From Pelomonas sp. Root405 (GTDB taxonomy: Bacteria; Pseudomonadota; Gammaproteobacteria; Burkholderiales; Burkholderiaceae_C), in NCBI RefSeq assembly GCF_001425165.1, contig NZ_LMDU01000001.1, positions 961,311 through 1,025,310 on the forward strand: a DNA stretch of 64,000 bases, in the 5' to 3' direction. The notes beneath the pieces are model-generated. The model searched no databases, had not been told where the DNA came from, and saw nothing but the letters and a program-made list of their open reading frames with translations. Both the position numbers and the translations under genes were made by a program. Numbering within the stretch: position 1 is the first letter of the stretch; each line of letters starts with the position of its first letter. Below, in pieces: positions 56,765 through 64,000 of this stretch.

Positions 56765-57745
56765 ATGGCCGGTGACGCGAAAAAGCTCCAGCCCATCATC
56801 ATCAAGAAGGTGAAGAAGGGCGGCCATGCGGTGCATGGCGGTGCGTGGAAGATCGCCTACGCCGACTTCGTCACGGCCATGATGGCCTTCTTCCTGCTGA
56901 TGTGGCTGCTGGGCTCCACCACCGAGGGCGACAAGAAGGGCATCGCCGAGTTCTTCCAGTCGCCGCTGCGCGTGTCCATGCTGGGCGGCTCGGGCTCGGG
57001 GGACTCCTCCAGCGTCGTGCGCGGCGGTGGCAAGGACCTGACGCGCGAGACCGGCCAGGTCAAGGAAGGCGAGAGCGCCGCCCGGCGCGCCAGCTACACG
57101 CTGCGCGCGCTCAAGGAAGAGCAGCGCAAGGCCGAGAAGTCCCGGCTGGAGCAGCTCAAGGCCAAGGTCGAGGAAGTGCTGGCCGAGAACCCCAAGCTCG
57201 CCGCATTAGGCGGCCAGATCCGCCTGGACATGACCAAGGAAGGCCTGCGCATTCAGATCGTCGACGAGGGCAACCGGCCGATGTTCGACAGCGGCAGCGC
57301 CGTCGTGAAACCCTATATGCGCGAGCTGCTGCGCGAGCTGGGCAGCGTGCTGACCGAGGTGCCCAACCGCCTCACCGTCGAGGGCCATACCGACGCGCAG
57401 CCTTTCTCCGGCGGCTCTGCGGGCTACAGCAACTGGGAGCTGTCGGCCGACCGCGCCAACGCGTCGCGTCGCGAGCTGGTGGCCGGCGGCCTGTCGGAGG
57501 CGCGCATGCTGCGTGTGCAGGGGCTGGCCGCAAGCAAGCTGCTCGATGCCAAGGACCCCAACGGCGCGCTGAACCGCCGCATCAGCATCATCGTGATGAA
57601 CCGCGATGCCGAGGATGCCGTGCTGAAGAACGTGCCGGACGACCCCGAACCCGAGCCCGACACCCCGCCCGCGGAGGCTGGCGCCACGCAAGTGCCGCCT
57701 CCCGGGAAAATGCCGCAAACTCAAACACCGGCGCCGGCGCGCTAG
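56765..57745 (+). CDS. motB: Flagellar stator protein MotB (326 aa)
   Basis: A single transmembrane helix with the proton-binding Asp (Asp34 in AYADFVTAMMAFFLLMWLLG). A periplasmic linker and an OmpA-like peptidoglycan-binding domain (VEGHTDAQPFSGG; NWELSADRANASRRELV) follow, with a Pro-rich tail. Start 56765 (MAGDAKKLQP) gives the normal N-terminus; the longer frame would translate the inverted repeat. The 117-base gap after motA is unusual for this pair, whose genes normally touch or overlap. Confidence 0.96.
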   Translation: MAGDAKKLQPIIIKKVKKGGHAVHGGAWKIAYADFVTAMMAFFLLMWLLGSTTEGDKKGIAEFFQSPLRVSMLGGSGSGDSSSVVRGGGKDLTRETGQVKEGESAARRASYTLRALKEEQRKAEKSRLEQLKAKVEEVLAENPKLAALGGQIRLDMTKEGLRIQIVDEGNRPMFDSGSAVVKPYMRELLRELGSVLTEVPNRLTVEGHTDAQPFSGGSAGYSNWELSADRANASRRELVAGGLSEARMLRVQGLAASKLLDAKDPNGALNRRISIIVMNRDAEDAVLKNVPDDPEPEPDTPPAEAGATQVPPPGKMPQTQTPAPAR

Positions 57746-57798
57746 AACTAGACTGCGCGCTGACCCCTGAATACCGCCAGCTCTGAGAGAGGACCGCC

Positions 57799-58191
57799 AT
57801 GAGCGCTGACATGAAATTTCTGGTCGTCGACGACTTCTCGACCATGCGCCGCATCGTGCGCGGCCTGTTGAAAGAGATCGGCTACAACAACTGCGAAGAG
57901 GCCGAGGACGGCGTCGAAGCGCTGAACATGCTCAAGGGCGCCAAGTTCGATTTCGTCGTCAGCGACATCAACATGCCCAACATGACGGGCTTCCAGTTGC
58001 TCAGCGCGATCAAGGCTGATCCCAACCTCAAGCACCTGCCCGTACTGATGGTCACCGCCGAGGCCCGCAAGGAAGACATCGTGCTGGCCGCCCAGTCGGG
58101 TGCCGCGGGCTACATCGTCAAGCCTTTCACCAAGGCGACGCTGGAAGAAAAAGTCCTGAAGATCATGCAGAAGCTGGCCGCTGCGGCCTGA
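57799..58191 (+). CDS. cheY: Chemotaxis response regulator CheY (130 aa)
   Basis: A canonical motor-binding CheY: acidic pair D11/D12, Asp56 in [14 protein letters not shown], Thr in VLMVTAEA, and Lys in [11 protein letters not shown]. It matches enteric CheY far better than the copy before cheA ([20 protein letters not shown]). It lies 15 bases before cheZ. Confidence 0.97.
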   Translation: MSADMKFLVVDDFSTMRRIVRGLLKEIGYNNCEEAEDGVEALNMLKGAKFDFVVSDINMPNMTGFQLLSAIKADPNLKHLPVLMVTAEARKEDIVLAAQSGAAGYIVKPFTKATLEEKVLKIMQKLAAAA

Positions 58192-58206
58192 CCCGGGAGC
58201 ACAGCC

Positions 58207-58845
58207 ATGTCGATGGAACAGTTGGCCAAGTTGGCCGCCGGCAACAACGATCCGTTGCTGGTCTCGCCCGAGGTCTTTCAGCAGCTCGGCACCATCACCC
58301 GGGTGCTGCACGACACGATGCAGCAGCTGGGTGTCATGCCCAAGCTGCAGCTGGCGACCGACGGCCTGCCCGACGCCCGCAGCCGCCTGAGCTACATCGC
58401 CACCAAGACGGCCGCGGCCGCCGAGAAGGTGCTGAACTCCGTCGATGCCGCCAAGGCTGACCATGCCGAGATCTCGGCCGCCACGCGCGCCATGGCCGAT
58501 GCCATCGTCGCCGACCCGGTCAAGGCCGTCGCCAGCGGCATGGTGCTCAACTTCGTCAAGGAAGTCGAAAGCCGCACCGCGCGCATCGACAACCACCTGA
58601 CCGACATCATGATGGCGCAGGACTTCCACGACCTCACCGGTCAGGTCGTCGCCAAGGTGGTCACGCTGGCCAACGACCTGGAAGACAGCCTCGTCAAGCT
58701 GCTGGTGCAGGTCGTGCCGCCCGAGCAGCGCGAAAAGGTCGACCCCAGCATCCTGCAGGGCCCGGTCGTGAACCCCGCGGGCCGCACCGACGTGGTGGCG
58801 GACCAGGGCGAGGTCGACGACCTGCTGGCCAGCCTCGGCTTCTGA
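58207..58845 (+). CDS. cheZ: CheY-P phosphatase CheZ (212 aa)
   Basis: A four-helix bundle protein with the active-site helix MAQDFHDLTGQVVAKVV and the C-terminal CheY-binding tail VDDLLASLGF. Length and both motifs are as in enteric CheZ. Coupled closely to cheY; followed by a strong terminator. Confidence 0.96.
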   Translation: MSMEQLAKLAAGNNDPLLVSPEVFQQLGTITRVLHDTMQQLGVMPKLQLATDGLPDARSRLSYIATKTAAAAEKVLNSVDAAKADHAEISAATRAMADAIVADPVKAVASGMVLNFVKEVESRTARIDNHLTDIMMAQDFHDLTGQVVAKVVTLANDLEDSLVKLLVQVVPPEQREKVDPSILQGPVVNPAGRTDVVADQGEVDDLLASLGF

Positions 58846-58863
58846 CGCGCCGCGTCCCGTCCA

Positions 58864-58888
58864 AAGCCGGCCTTGTGCCGGCTTTTTT
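58864..58888 (+). terminator. Terminator after cheZ
   Basis: The stem AAGCCGGC/GCCGGCTT with a five-base loop is followed by TTTT. It stands between cheZ and the convergent binding-protein gene and may serve both. Confidence 0.9.
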
Positions 58889-59646
58889 CATTCGGCCGGC
58901 GCGTCGGTCGGCAATTCGCGGATGGCCTGGTTGAGCCTGTCCATCATTTGGGGCTCGACCTGCTGCGAGCAGGCGAGGTAGCGCAGCTCGCCGCGCGGCA
59001 TGTCGGCGAACTCGATGCGCACCAGCGGCAGCGGCGCGAACTCGGCGTCCTTGCGCAACCAGCCCAGGTCCTCCTCGTCAATCAGCATGTAGTCGACGCG
59101 GCGCGCACTGACCATGCGAGCCAGCTGCAGCGGCGTCAATTGCGCGCGCACGACCGGCCTGGCGGCGGCGGTGAGGTGCTGGTCCAGTTGCTGGCCGTAG
59201 GACACGCCGTCCAGCATGCCCGGCTGCAGCGTGCTGTCTGAGAACAGCTGGGCCACGCGCGGCAGGCTGCGGATTTGCGCGGCCACGCTGGCGTGGGCCA
59301 GCACCACATGGGGCCTGTCGCGGTGGATGGGCAGCGAGAAGCGCGCGAAGGCCGCGCGCTCCGGGTTCTTGTACAGACCCGGCGAGCACAGGGCCGCCTG
59401 GTTGGCCTGCAGATGCTGCAGGGTGCGCCGGATCGGTACCTCGGCATAGTGCGCGGCGATGCCGGCACGCTTGAGCAACCGCGCCGTCCGCTCCATCAGG
59501 AAGCCTGCCGGCTTGCCATCCTGGGTGTAGCTGTAGGGTGGCTTGTCGCGGTACTCGATGACCAGCGGCGCCTGCGCTGCGGCGTTGCCCACACCGGCGC
59601 AAGCCGCGGTCAACAGCGCGAGCGGGCGGATCCAGTGGCGGGGCAT
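58888..59646 (-). CDS. Periplasmic solute-binding protein, SBP_bac_3-like (252 aa)
   Basis: An exported protein with signal peptide (LALLTAACAGVGNAAAQ). Its fold resembles amino-acid-binding proteins of ABC systems: VIEYRDKPPYSYTQDGKPAG, FLMERTARLLKRAGIAAHYA, VDYMLIDEEDLGWL. No permease or ATPase is adjacent, so it is more likely an orphan binding protein or sensor input than part of a local importer. The start 59646 (MPRHW) is chosen because the longer frame adds a Pro/Arg-rich, non-signal extension. It interrupts the plus-strand flagellar genes between cheZ and flhB. Confidence 0.85.
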   Translation of the reverse strand: MPRHWIRPLALLTAACAGVGNAAAQAPLVIEYRDKPPYSYTQDGKPAGFLMERTARLLKRAGIAAHYAEVPIRRTLQHLQANQAALCSPGLYKNPERAAFARFSLPIHRDRPHVVLAHASVAAQIRSLPRVAQLFSDSTLQPGMLDGVSYGQQLDQHLTAAARPVVRAQLTPLQLARMVSARRVDYMLIDEEDLGWLRKDAEFAPLPLVRIEFADMPRGELRYLACSQQVEPQMMDRLNQAIRELPTDAPAE

Positions 59647-59820
59647 GCGTGAAGCGTAAACCTGCCCGTCCGGGTGTTGGCGCCTTGAAGGCGGCAATCC
59701 TGCACACCTCGCCCCAGTGGAAGGGCCAGGGCCACGATCAGGCGGCCAACCACACCGCTTTTCTCGCTCAAGTCCCGGGCGCGGCCTCGAACAATCCTGC
59801 CCTAGCGCAGCAGTAGCAAC

Positions 59821-60996
59821 ATGGCCGACCAAGACGCACAGGATCGCAACTTACCCGCCTCGCCCAAGAAGATTGAAAAATCGCGGGCCGAGGGCCAAGT
59901 GCCGCGTTCTCGCGACCTGCCGCATTTCGCGATGATGGTCGCGGGCGGCGCGGCCTTGGCCGTGGGCGGTCCGCAAATGATCGAGAAGCTGCGTCAAACG
60001 CTGATCACCGGCCTGCACTTCGACGCCAGCCTGCTGGCCCGCCCGGGCTTCATGGGCGAGCGCATGGTCGAGATGACGCTGGCCTTTGCGCTGGTGGCGG
60101 GCCCGATCGCTGCGTTGCTGATGCTGGTGGGCATTGCCAGCAACCTGGCCAGCGGCGGCTGGAACTGGACGATGAAGCCGCTGAGCCCGAAGTTCACCAA
60201 CTTGAATCCGCTCACCGGCATTGGCCGGCTGTTCAGCGGCCAGGGTCTGGGCACCGCAATGAAGGCCGTGCTGCTGGCGCTGGTGCTGGGGGTCGTCGGC
60301 GCCATGGTGCTCAAGGACAGGCTCGCCGCCTATGTGAGCATCATGTCCGTGCCGCTGCCGTCGGCGCTGGCCTACGCCGGGCAGCAGCTGATGGGCGCCC
60401 TGGGCGTGCTGGCCATCGCGCTGGCGGTATTTGCCGCCATCGACGTGCCGCTGCAGCGCCAGCTCTGGCTGCGCCGCATGCGCATGAGTCGCGAAGAGGT
60501 CAAGCAGGAGATGAAGGAGGTCGAGGGCAACCTCGAGGTCAAGGCCAAGATGCGCGCCATCATGCGCGACATGGCCAAGCGCCGCATGCTGGCCGCCGTG
60601 CCGCAGGCCGACCTGGTGGTCATGAACCCGACCCACTATGCCGTTGCCTTGAAGTACGAGGAAGGCAAGATGGCCGCGCCCAAGGTCATCGCGAAGGGCG
60701 CCGACCTGCTGGCCATGAAGATCCGCGACCTGGCCAAGGAGAGCAAGGTGCCGGTGCTGCAGCAGCCCGTGCTGGCCCGCGCGCTCTACGCCCACGCCAA
60801 GGTCGACCACGAGATCCCCGCCGCGTTGTTCGGCGCCGTGGCCCAGGTGCTGGCCTATGTCTACCAGTTGCGCGCCGCGATGGCCTCGCGCAATGCGCCG
60901 CGCCCCGATGTACCGCATCCGCACGTGCCGCCGGAGCTCGACCCGCACAACAAGCCGGGCTGGTCGCCCGACCCTGAGCAAGACTTCACGGCGTGA
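59821..60996 (+). CDS. flhB: Flagellar export switch protein FlhB (391 aa)
   Basis: An export-gate component that switches substrate specificity. The N-terminal SPKKIEKSRAEGQVPRSRDL motif and four membrane helices precede the cytoplasmic domain with the autocleavage site NPTH (VVMNPTHYAVALKY). The C-terminal tail is longer than usual and rich in Pro/His/Asp. Confidence 0.97.
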   Translation: MADQDAQDRNLPASPKKIEKSRAEGQVPRSRDLPHFAMMVAGGAALAVGGPQMIEKLRQTLITGLHFDASLLARPGFMGERMVEMTLAFALVAGPIAALLMLVGIASNLASGGWNWTMKPLSPKFTNLNPLTGIGRLFSGQGLGTAMKAVLLALVLGVVGAMVLKDRLAAYVSIMSVPLPSALAYAGQQLMGALGVLAIALAVFAAIDVPLQRQLWLRRMRMSREEVKQEMKEVEGNLEVKAKMRAIMRDMAKRRMLAAVPQADLVVMNPTHYAVALKYEEGKMAAPKVIAKGADLLAMKIRDLAKESKVPVLQQPVLARALYAHAKVDHEIPAALFGAVAQVLAYVYQLRAAMASRNAPRPDVPHPHVPPELDPHNKPGWSPDPEQDFTA

Positions 60997-61103
60997 GCGC
61001 GGGACACCCGGCCGGGTGAGAACAGCCCGGTTTTCCCGCCGCTTCTCCGCCTCAAGTTTTGCGGGCAGCCACGAAGAATGGCGGTGACACCGGACCCGCC
61101 CGC

Positions 61104-63194
61104 ATGAACCAGCTCACCGCCAAACTCCAAGCCCTGCTCGGCCCGCGCGCCGGCATCATCGGCGCGCTCGGCGCGCCCATCGCCGTGCTGCTGGTGCTGG
61201 CCATGATGGTGCTGCCGCTGCCGCCCTTTGTGCTGGACCTGCTGTTCACCTTCAACATCGCGATGGCGGTGATGGTGACGATGGTGGCGGCCAACATGAT
61301 CAAGCCGCTGGACTTCGCGGCCTTCCCGACCGTGCTGCTGCTGACCACGTTGATGCGCCTGTCGCTGAACGTCGCGTCCACGCGCGTGGTGCTGCTGGAG
61401 GGCCACACCGGCACGGGCGCGGCGGGCAAGGTCATCGAGGCCTTCGGCCACTTCCTGATCGGCGGCAACTTCGCGGTCGGCCTGATCGTGTTCGCGATCC
61501 TGGTGGTCATCAACTTCATCGTCGTCACCAAGGGCGCCGAGCGCATCGCCGAAGTCGGTGCGCGCTTCACCCTGGACGCCATGCCCGGCAAGCAGATGGC
61601 CGTGGACGCCGACCTGAACGCCGGCCTCATCAACGAGGCGGAGGCCAAGCGTCGCCGCTCCGAGCTGGGCGACGAGGCGGACTTCTTCGGTTCCATGGAT
61701 GGTGCCAGCAAGTTCGTGCGCGGGGACGCCATCGCCGGCATGCTGATCCTGGTCATCAACATCGTCGGCGGCTTCATCATCGGCGTGGCGCAGCACAACC
61801 TGTCCGCCAGCCAGGCCGCCAACAGCTACATCCTGCTGGCCGTCGGTGACGCGCTGGTGGCGCAGATCCCGGCGCTGCTGATCTCGGTCGCCGCCGCCAT
61901 GGTGGTGTCGCGCGTCGGCACCGACAAGGACATCGGCAGCCAGATCGGCAAGCAGGTGTTCGGCTCGGCCAAGTCGTTGGCCATCACGGCCGGCGTCATC
62001 GGCGCGCTGGGCCTGATCCCGGGCATGCCGCATGTCGTCTTCCTGCTGATCGCCGCCGGCCTGGGCTACCTGGCCTACTGGCTGCGCAGCAAGGAGCAGG
62101 CCGCAGAAGCCGCCAAGGCCGTCAAGCCCATCATGCCCAGCAGCGAAGGCGCGGGCGAGGCAAGCTGGGAAGACCTGGTGCCGGTGGACACGCTGGGCCT
62201 GGAAGTGGGCTACCGCCTGATCACGCTGGTCGACAAGAGCAAGGAAGGCGACCTGCTGAGCCGCATCAAGGGCGTGCGCCGCAAGTTCGCGCAGGAAGTC
62301 GGCTTCCTGCCGCCACCCGTGCACATCCGCGACAACCTGGAGCTGCGCCCCAGCCAGTACCGCATCTCGCTGCGTGGCGCCGTCGTCGGCGAGGCCGAGG
62401 CCTTTCCGGGCATGTGGCTGGCCATCAACCCCGGCCACGCGACGCAGAAGCTGCTGGGCACCCAGACCACCGACCCCGCCTTCGGCCTGCCGGCGGTGTG
62501 GATCGAGGAGCGGCAAAAGGAGATGGCCCAAATGAGCGGGTTTACGGTGGTTGATTGCTCGACTGTCGTGGCCACCCATCTTTCACACTTGATGCAAGTG
62601 CACGCGGCCAAGTTGTTGGGCCGCGTGGAGACGCAGGCACTGGTCGAACACCTCACCAAGCAGGCGCCCCAATTGATCGAAGACGTGATTCCCAAGATGG
62701 TCAGCATCGCCACCCTGCAACGCGTTCTCCAGCTGCTGCTGGAAGAGGGCGTGCATGTGCGCGACATGCGCTCCATCGTCGAGTGCCTGGCCGAGCATGC
62801 GCCGGGCGTCACCGACCCGCAGGAGCTGGCCCGCCGCATCCGCACCCATATCGCCCCGGCCATCGTGCAGCAGATCTACGGCAGCACCAAGGAGCTGGAC
62901 GTCATCGCGCTGGAGCCCGAGCTGGAGCGCCTGGTCACCCAGGCCCTCAACTCGCCGCATGGCGCCGCGCTGGACCCCGGCGTGGCCGACACGCTGGCCC
63001 GCAGTGCCGCCGACAACGCCCAGAAGCAGGAAGACCGCGGTGTGCCCGCCACGCTGTTGGTGCCCGACCTGATCCGCGCGCCCATGGCCCGCCTGCTCAA
63101 GCGCGCCGCGCCCCGGCTCAAGGTGCTCGGCCACAGCGAGATTCCTGAGACCCACACCATCCGCATCGGCTCCATCATTGGAGGTACAGCATGA
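61104..63194 (+). CDS. flhA: Flagellar export gate protein FlhA (696 aa)
   Basis: The largest export-gate subunit. Eight N-terminal membrane helices are present with the conserved FHIPEP-type region (FAAFPTVLLLTTLMRLSLNV, ARFTLDAMPGKQMAVDADLN, DADFFGSMDGA-like). The cytoplasmic domain has EVGYRLITLVD, FLPPPVHIRDNLEL, RVLQLLLEEGVHVRDMR. I choose ATG 61104; the 107 bases after flhB show no clear promoter. Its stop overlaps the flhF start (ATGA). Confidence 0.97.
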   Translation: MNQLTAKLQALLGPRAGIIGALGAPIAVLLVLAMMVLPLPPFVLDLLFTFNIAMAVMVTMVAANMIKPLDFAAFPTVLLLTTLMRLSLNVASTRVVLLEGHTGTGAAGKVIEAFGHFLIGGNFAVGLIVFAILVVINFIVVTKGAERIAEVGARFTLDAMPGKQMAVDADLNAGLINEAEAKRRRSELGDEADFFGSMDGASKFVRGDAIAGMLILVINIVGGFIIGVAQHNLSASQAANSYILLAVGDALVAQIPALLISVAAAMVVSRVGTDKDIGSQIGKQVFGSAKSLAITAGVIGALGLIPGMPHVVFLLIAAGLGYLAYWLRSKEQAAEAAKAVKPIMPSSEGAGEASWEDLVPVDTLGLEVGYRLITLVDKSKEGDLLSRIKGVRRKFAQEVGFLPPPVHIRDNLELRPSQYRISLRGAVVGEAEAFPGMWLAINPGHATQKLLGTQTTDPAFGLPAVWIEERQKEMAQMSGFTVVDCSTVVATHLSHLMQVHAAKLLGRVETQALVEHLTKQAPQLIEDVIPKMVSIATLQRVLQLLLEEGVHVRDMRSIVECLAEHAPGVTDPQELARRIRTHIAPAIVQQIYGSTKELDVIALEPELERLVTQALNSPHGAALDPGVADTLARSAADNAQKQEDRGVPATLLVPDLIRAPMARLLKRAAPRLKVLGHSEIPETHTIRIGSIIGGTA

Positions 63195-64000
63195 ACGTCC
63201 GCAAATTCACCGCGAGGACATCGCGCGAAGCGCTTGCCCTCGTCAAGCAGGCCTTCGGGGCCGACGCCGTCGTGCTGTCCAACAAATCGGTGCCGGAAGG
63301 CGTCGAGGTGCTCGCGATGGCGCCGGAAGGCATGGGCCAGATCGAGCAGATCGCCCACACCGCGCCGCGCACGGTGGCCCGCCCGGCCGCCCAGCCGCAG
63401 GCGGCCGCCCCAGCGCAGCTGCCGCAGCGTGCGCCGTTCTCGGAGCGCGCCCGCCAGGAACCCAGCTTTGGCGCCCCTGAAGTGCAGGGCGACGTCGAGC
63501 AGCTGGCCATGAGCACGCTGAGTTTCCAGGACTATGTGCGCGAGCGCGTGCTGCGCCGCCGCCAGGCCGAGCTGAGCGGTCAGCCGGATCCCGTCAGCGC
63601 GCCTGCGCCGCTGCCGCAACGCCAGCAGCCGCCCGCTGCGTCGCTGGACGCTGCGCGCGCCCAGCGCGAGCAGCGCGCCGCCGAAGCCATGGCCGCGCTG
63701 GCGCCCAAGCGTGCCGCCCAAGCGCCGGCCCAGCCTCAGCCGCAAGGTCGACAGTCCCGCCCCGTGCCGCCGGTGCTGCGCGACGAGATCCGCATCCCGA
63801 CCGCCGCCGCGCAACAGCGCACCGTGCCCCAACTCAGCGACATCGGCGGCATGGTCGCCGAGCCCCTGCCGCTGCCCGGCCAGCCCACGCAGGTGCAACG
63901 CAGCCAGATGGACATGGCCGACGAGCTGCGCCAGATGCGCGGCCTCATCGAGGAGCGCTTCTCCTCGCTGGCCTTCATGGAAAAGCTGCAACGCCAGCCC
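63191..64000 (+). CDS. flhF: Flagellar biosynthesis GTPase FlhF, N-terminal part (runs off right edge)
   Basis: 270 codons are visible. The start MNVRKFTARTSREALALVKQ is typical of FlhF, followed by FGADAVVLSNKSVPEGVEVL. A long Ala/Gln/Pro-rich B domain comes next, and the beginning of the N domain (MADELRQMRGLIEERFSSLA) is reached at the edge. The SRP-type GTPase domain lies outside the window. FlhF governs flagellar placement and number; it is translationally coupled to flhA. Confidence 0.95.
   Translation, partial: MNVRKFTARTSREALALVKQAFGADAVVLSNKSVPEGVEVLAMAPEGMGQIEQIAHTAPRTVARPAAQPQAAAPAQLPQRAPFSERARQEPSFGAPEVQGDVEQLAMSTLSFQDYVRERVLRRRQAELSGQPDPVSAPAPLPQRQQPPAASLDAARAQREQRAAEAMAALAPKRAAQAPAQPQPQGRQSRPVPPVLRDEIRIPTAAAQQRTVPQLSDIGGMVAEPLPLPGQPTQVQRSQMDMADELRQMRGLIEERFSSLAFMEKLQRQP

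Noticed and set aside
60997-61103. TCAAGTTT upstream of flhA as a sigma-28 -35 box
   Set aside because: The only GCC-containing candidate -10 is three bases too close and does not match GCCGATAA.

Overview
The window is high-GC DNA with dense, often overlapping genes. It looks like an ordinary chromosomal segment of a motile betaproteobacterium of the order Burkholderiales, most like the Leptothrix/Rubrivivax/Roseateles group. That placement rests on an flhDC-type flagellar hierarchy, a PA2778/PA2779 pair, a PEP-CTERM protein and a long Oar-like TonB-dependent receptor. It is an inference from gene content, not a database match. I see no transposase, integrase, phage module, CRISPR array or rRNA.

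Layout. Positions 1-12.5 kb are mostly on the minus strand. They hold the N-terminal part of a MASE1-CHASE sensor (cut by the left edge), a large FtsX/YbbP-like permease, a PA2778-like lipoprotein peptidase with its PA2779-like partner, and a plus-strand tRNA-Gly(CCC) followed by strong palindromes. After these come a membrane protein of unknown function, a DUF1349 protein, a translationally coupled hybrid histidine kinase plus REC-GGDEF diguanylate cyclase, and a 5'-nucleotidase-type lipoprotein. From 12.9 to 20.6 kb lie an Oar-like TonB-dependent receptor (+), a GabD-type aldehyde dehydrogenase (-) and alaS (+). From 20.6 to 26.4 kb there is a minus-strand chemotaxis operon, in transcription order: CheZ-like protein, cheY, cheA, cheW, mcp. 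From 26.5 to 33 kb, on the plus strand, lie a REC-histidine kinase/NarL-type regulator pair and a MacAB/Lol-like exporter (adaptor, ATPase, two permeases). A DUF4394 PEP-CTERM protein follows.

Positions 34-64 kb are a near-complete flagellar region. fliFGHIJKLMNOPQR runs on the minus strand with fliE divergent. A coupled ycgR (c-di-GMP brake) and FimT-like pseudopilin pair comes next, then fliT, fliS, fliD and three tandem flagellin genes, all minus. On the plus strand follow a small TPR gene, the master regulator flhDC, a membrane-anchored methyltransferase, motAB, a second cheY with a bona fide cheZ, and flhB, flhA and flhF (cut by the right edge). An orphan periplasmic binding-protein gene sits on the minus strand between cheZ and flhB.

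How it works together: FlhDC would start the cascade and the export apparatus (FlhAB, FliOPQR, FliHIJ) would build the basal body. Sequences resembling sigma-28 (FliA) promoters, TAAAGTTT-N11/12-GCCGATAA-like, stand before two of the flagellins, fliD, the TPR gene and motA. Two che sets feed the FliM/FliN switch. YcgR and at least one diguanylate cyclase supply c-di-GMP control.

The least-explained structures are a roughly 135-bp triple-hairpin repeat present three times at 3' ends of minus-strand genes, a fliD promoter whose -10 is one arm of the preceding flagellin terminator, a long inverted repeat between motA and motB, and the CheZ-like small protein. I did not find evidence for a wholly new multi-gene system.
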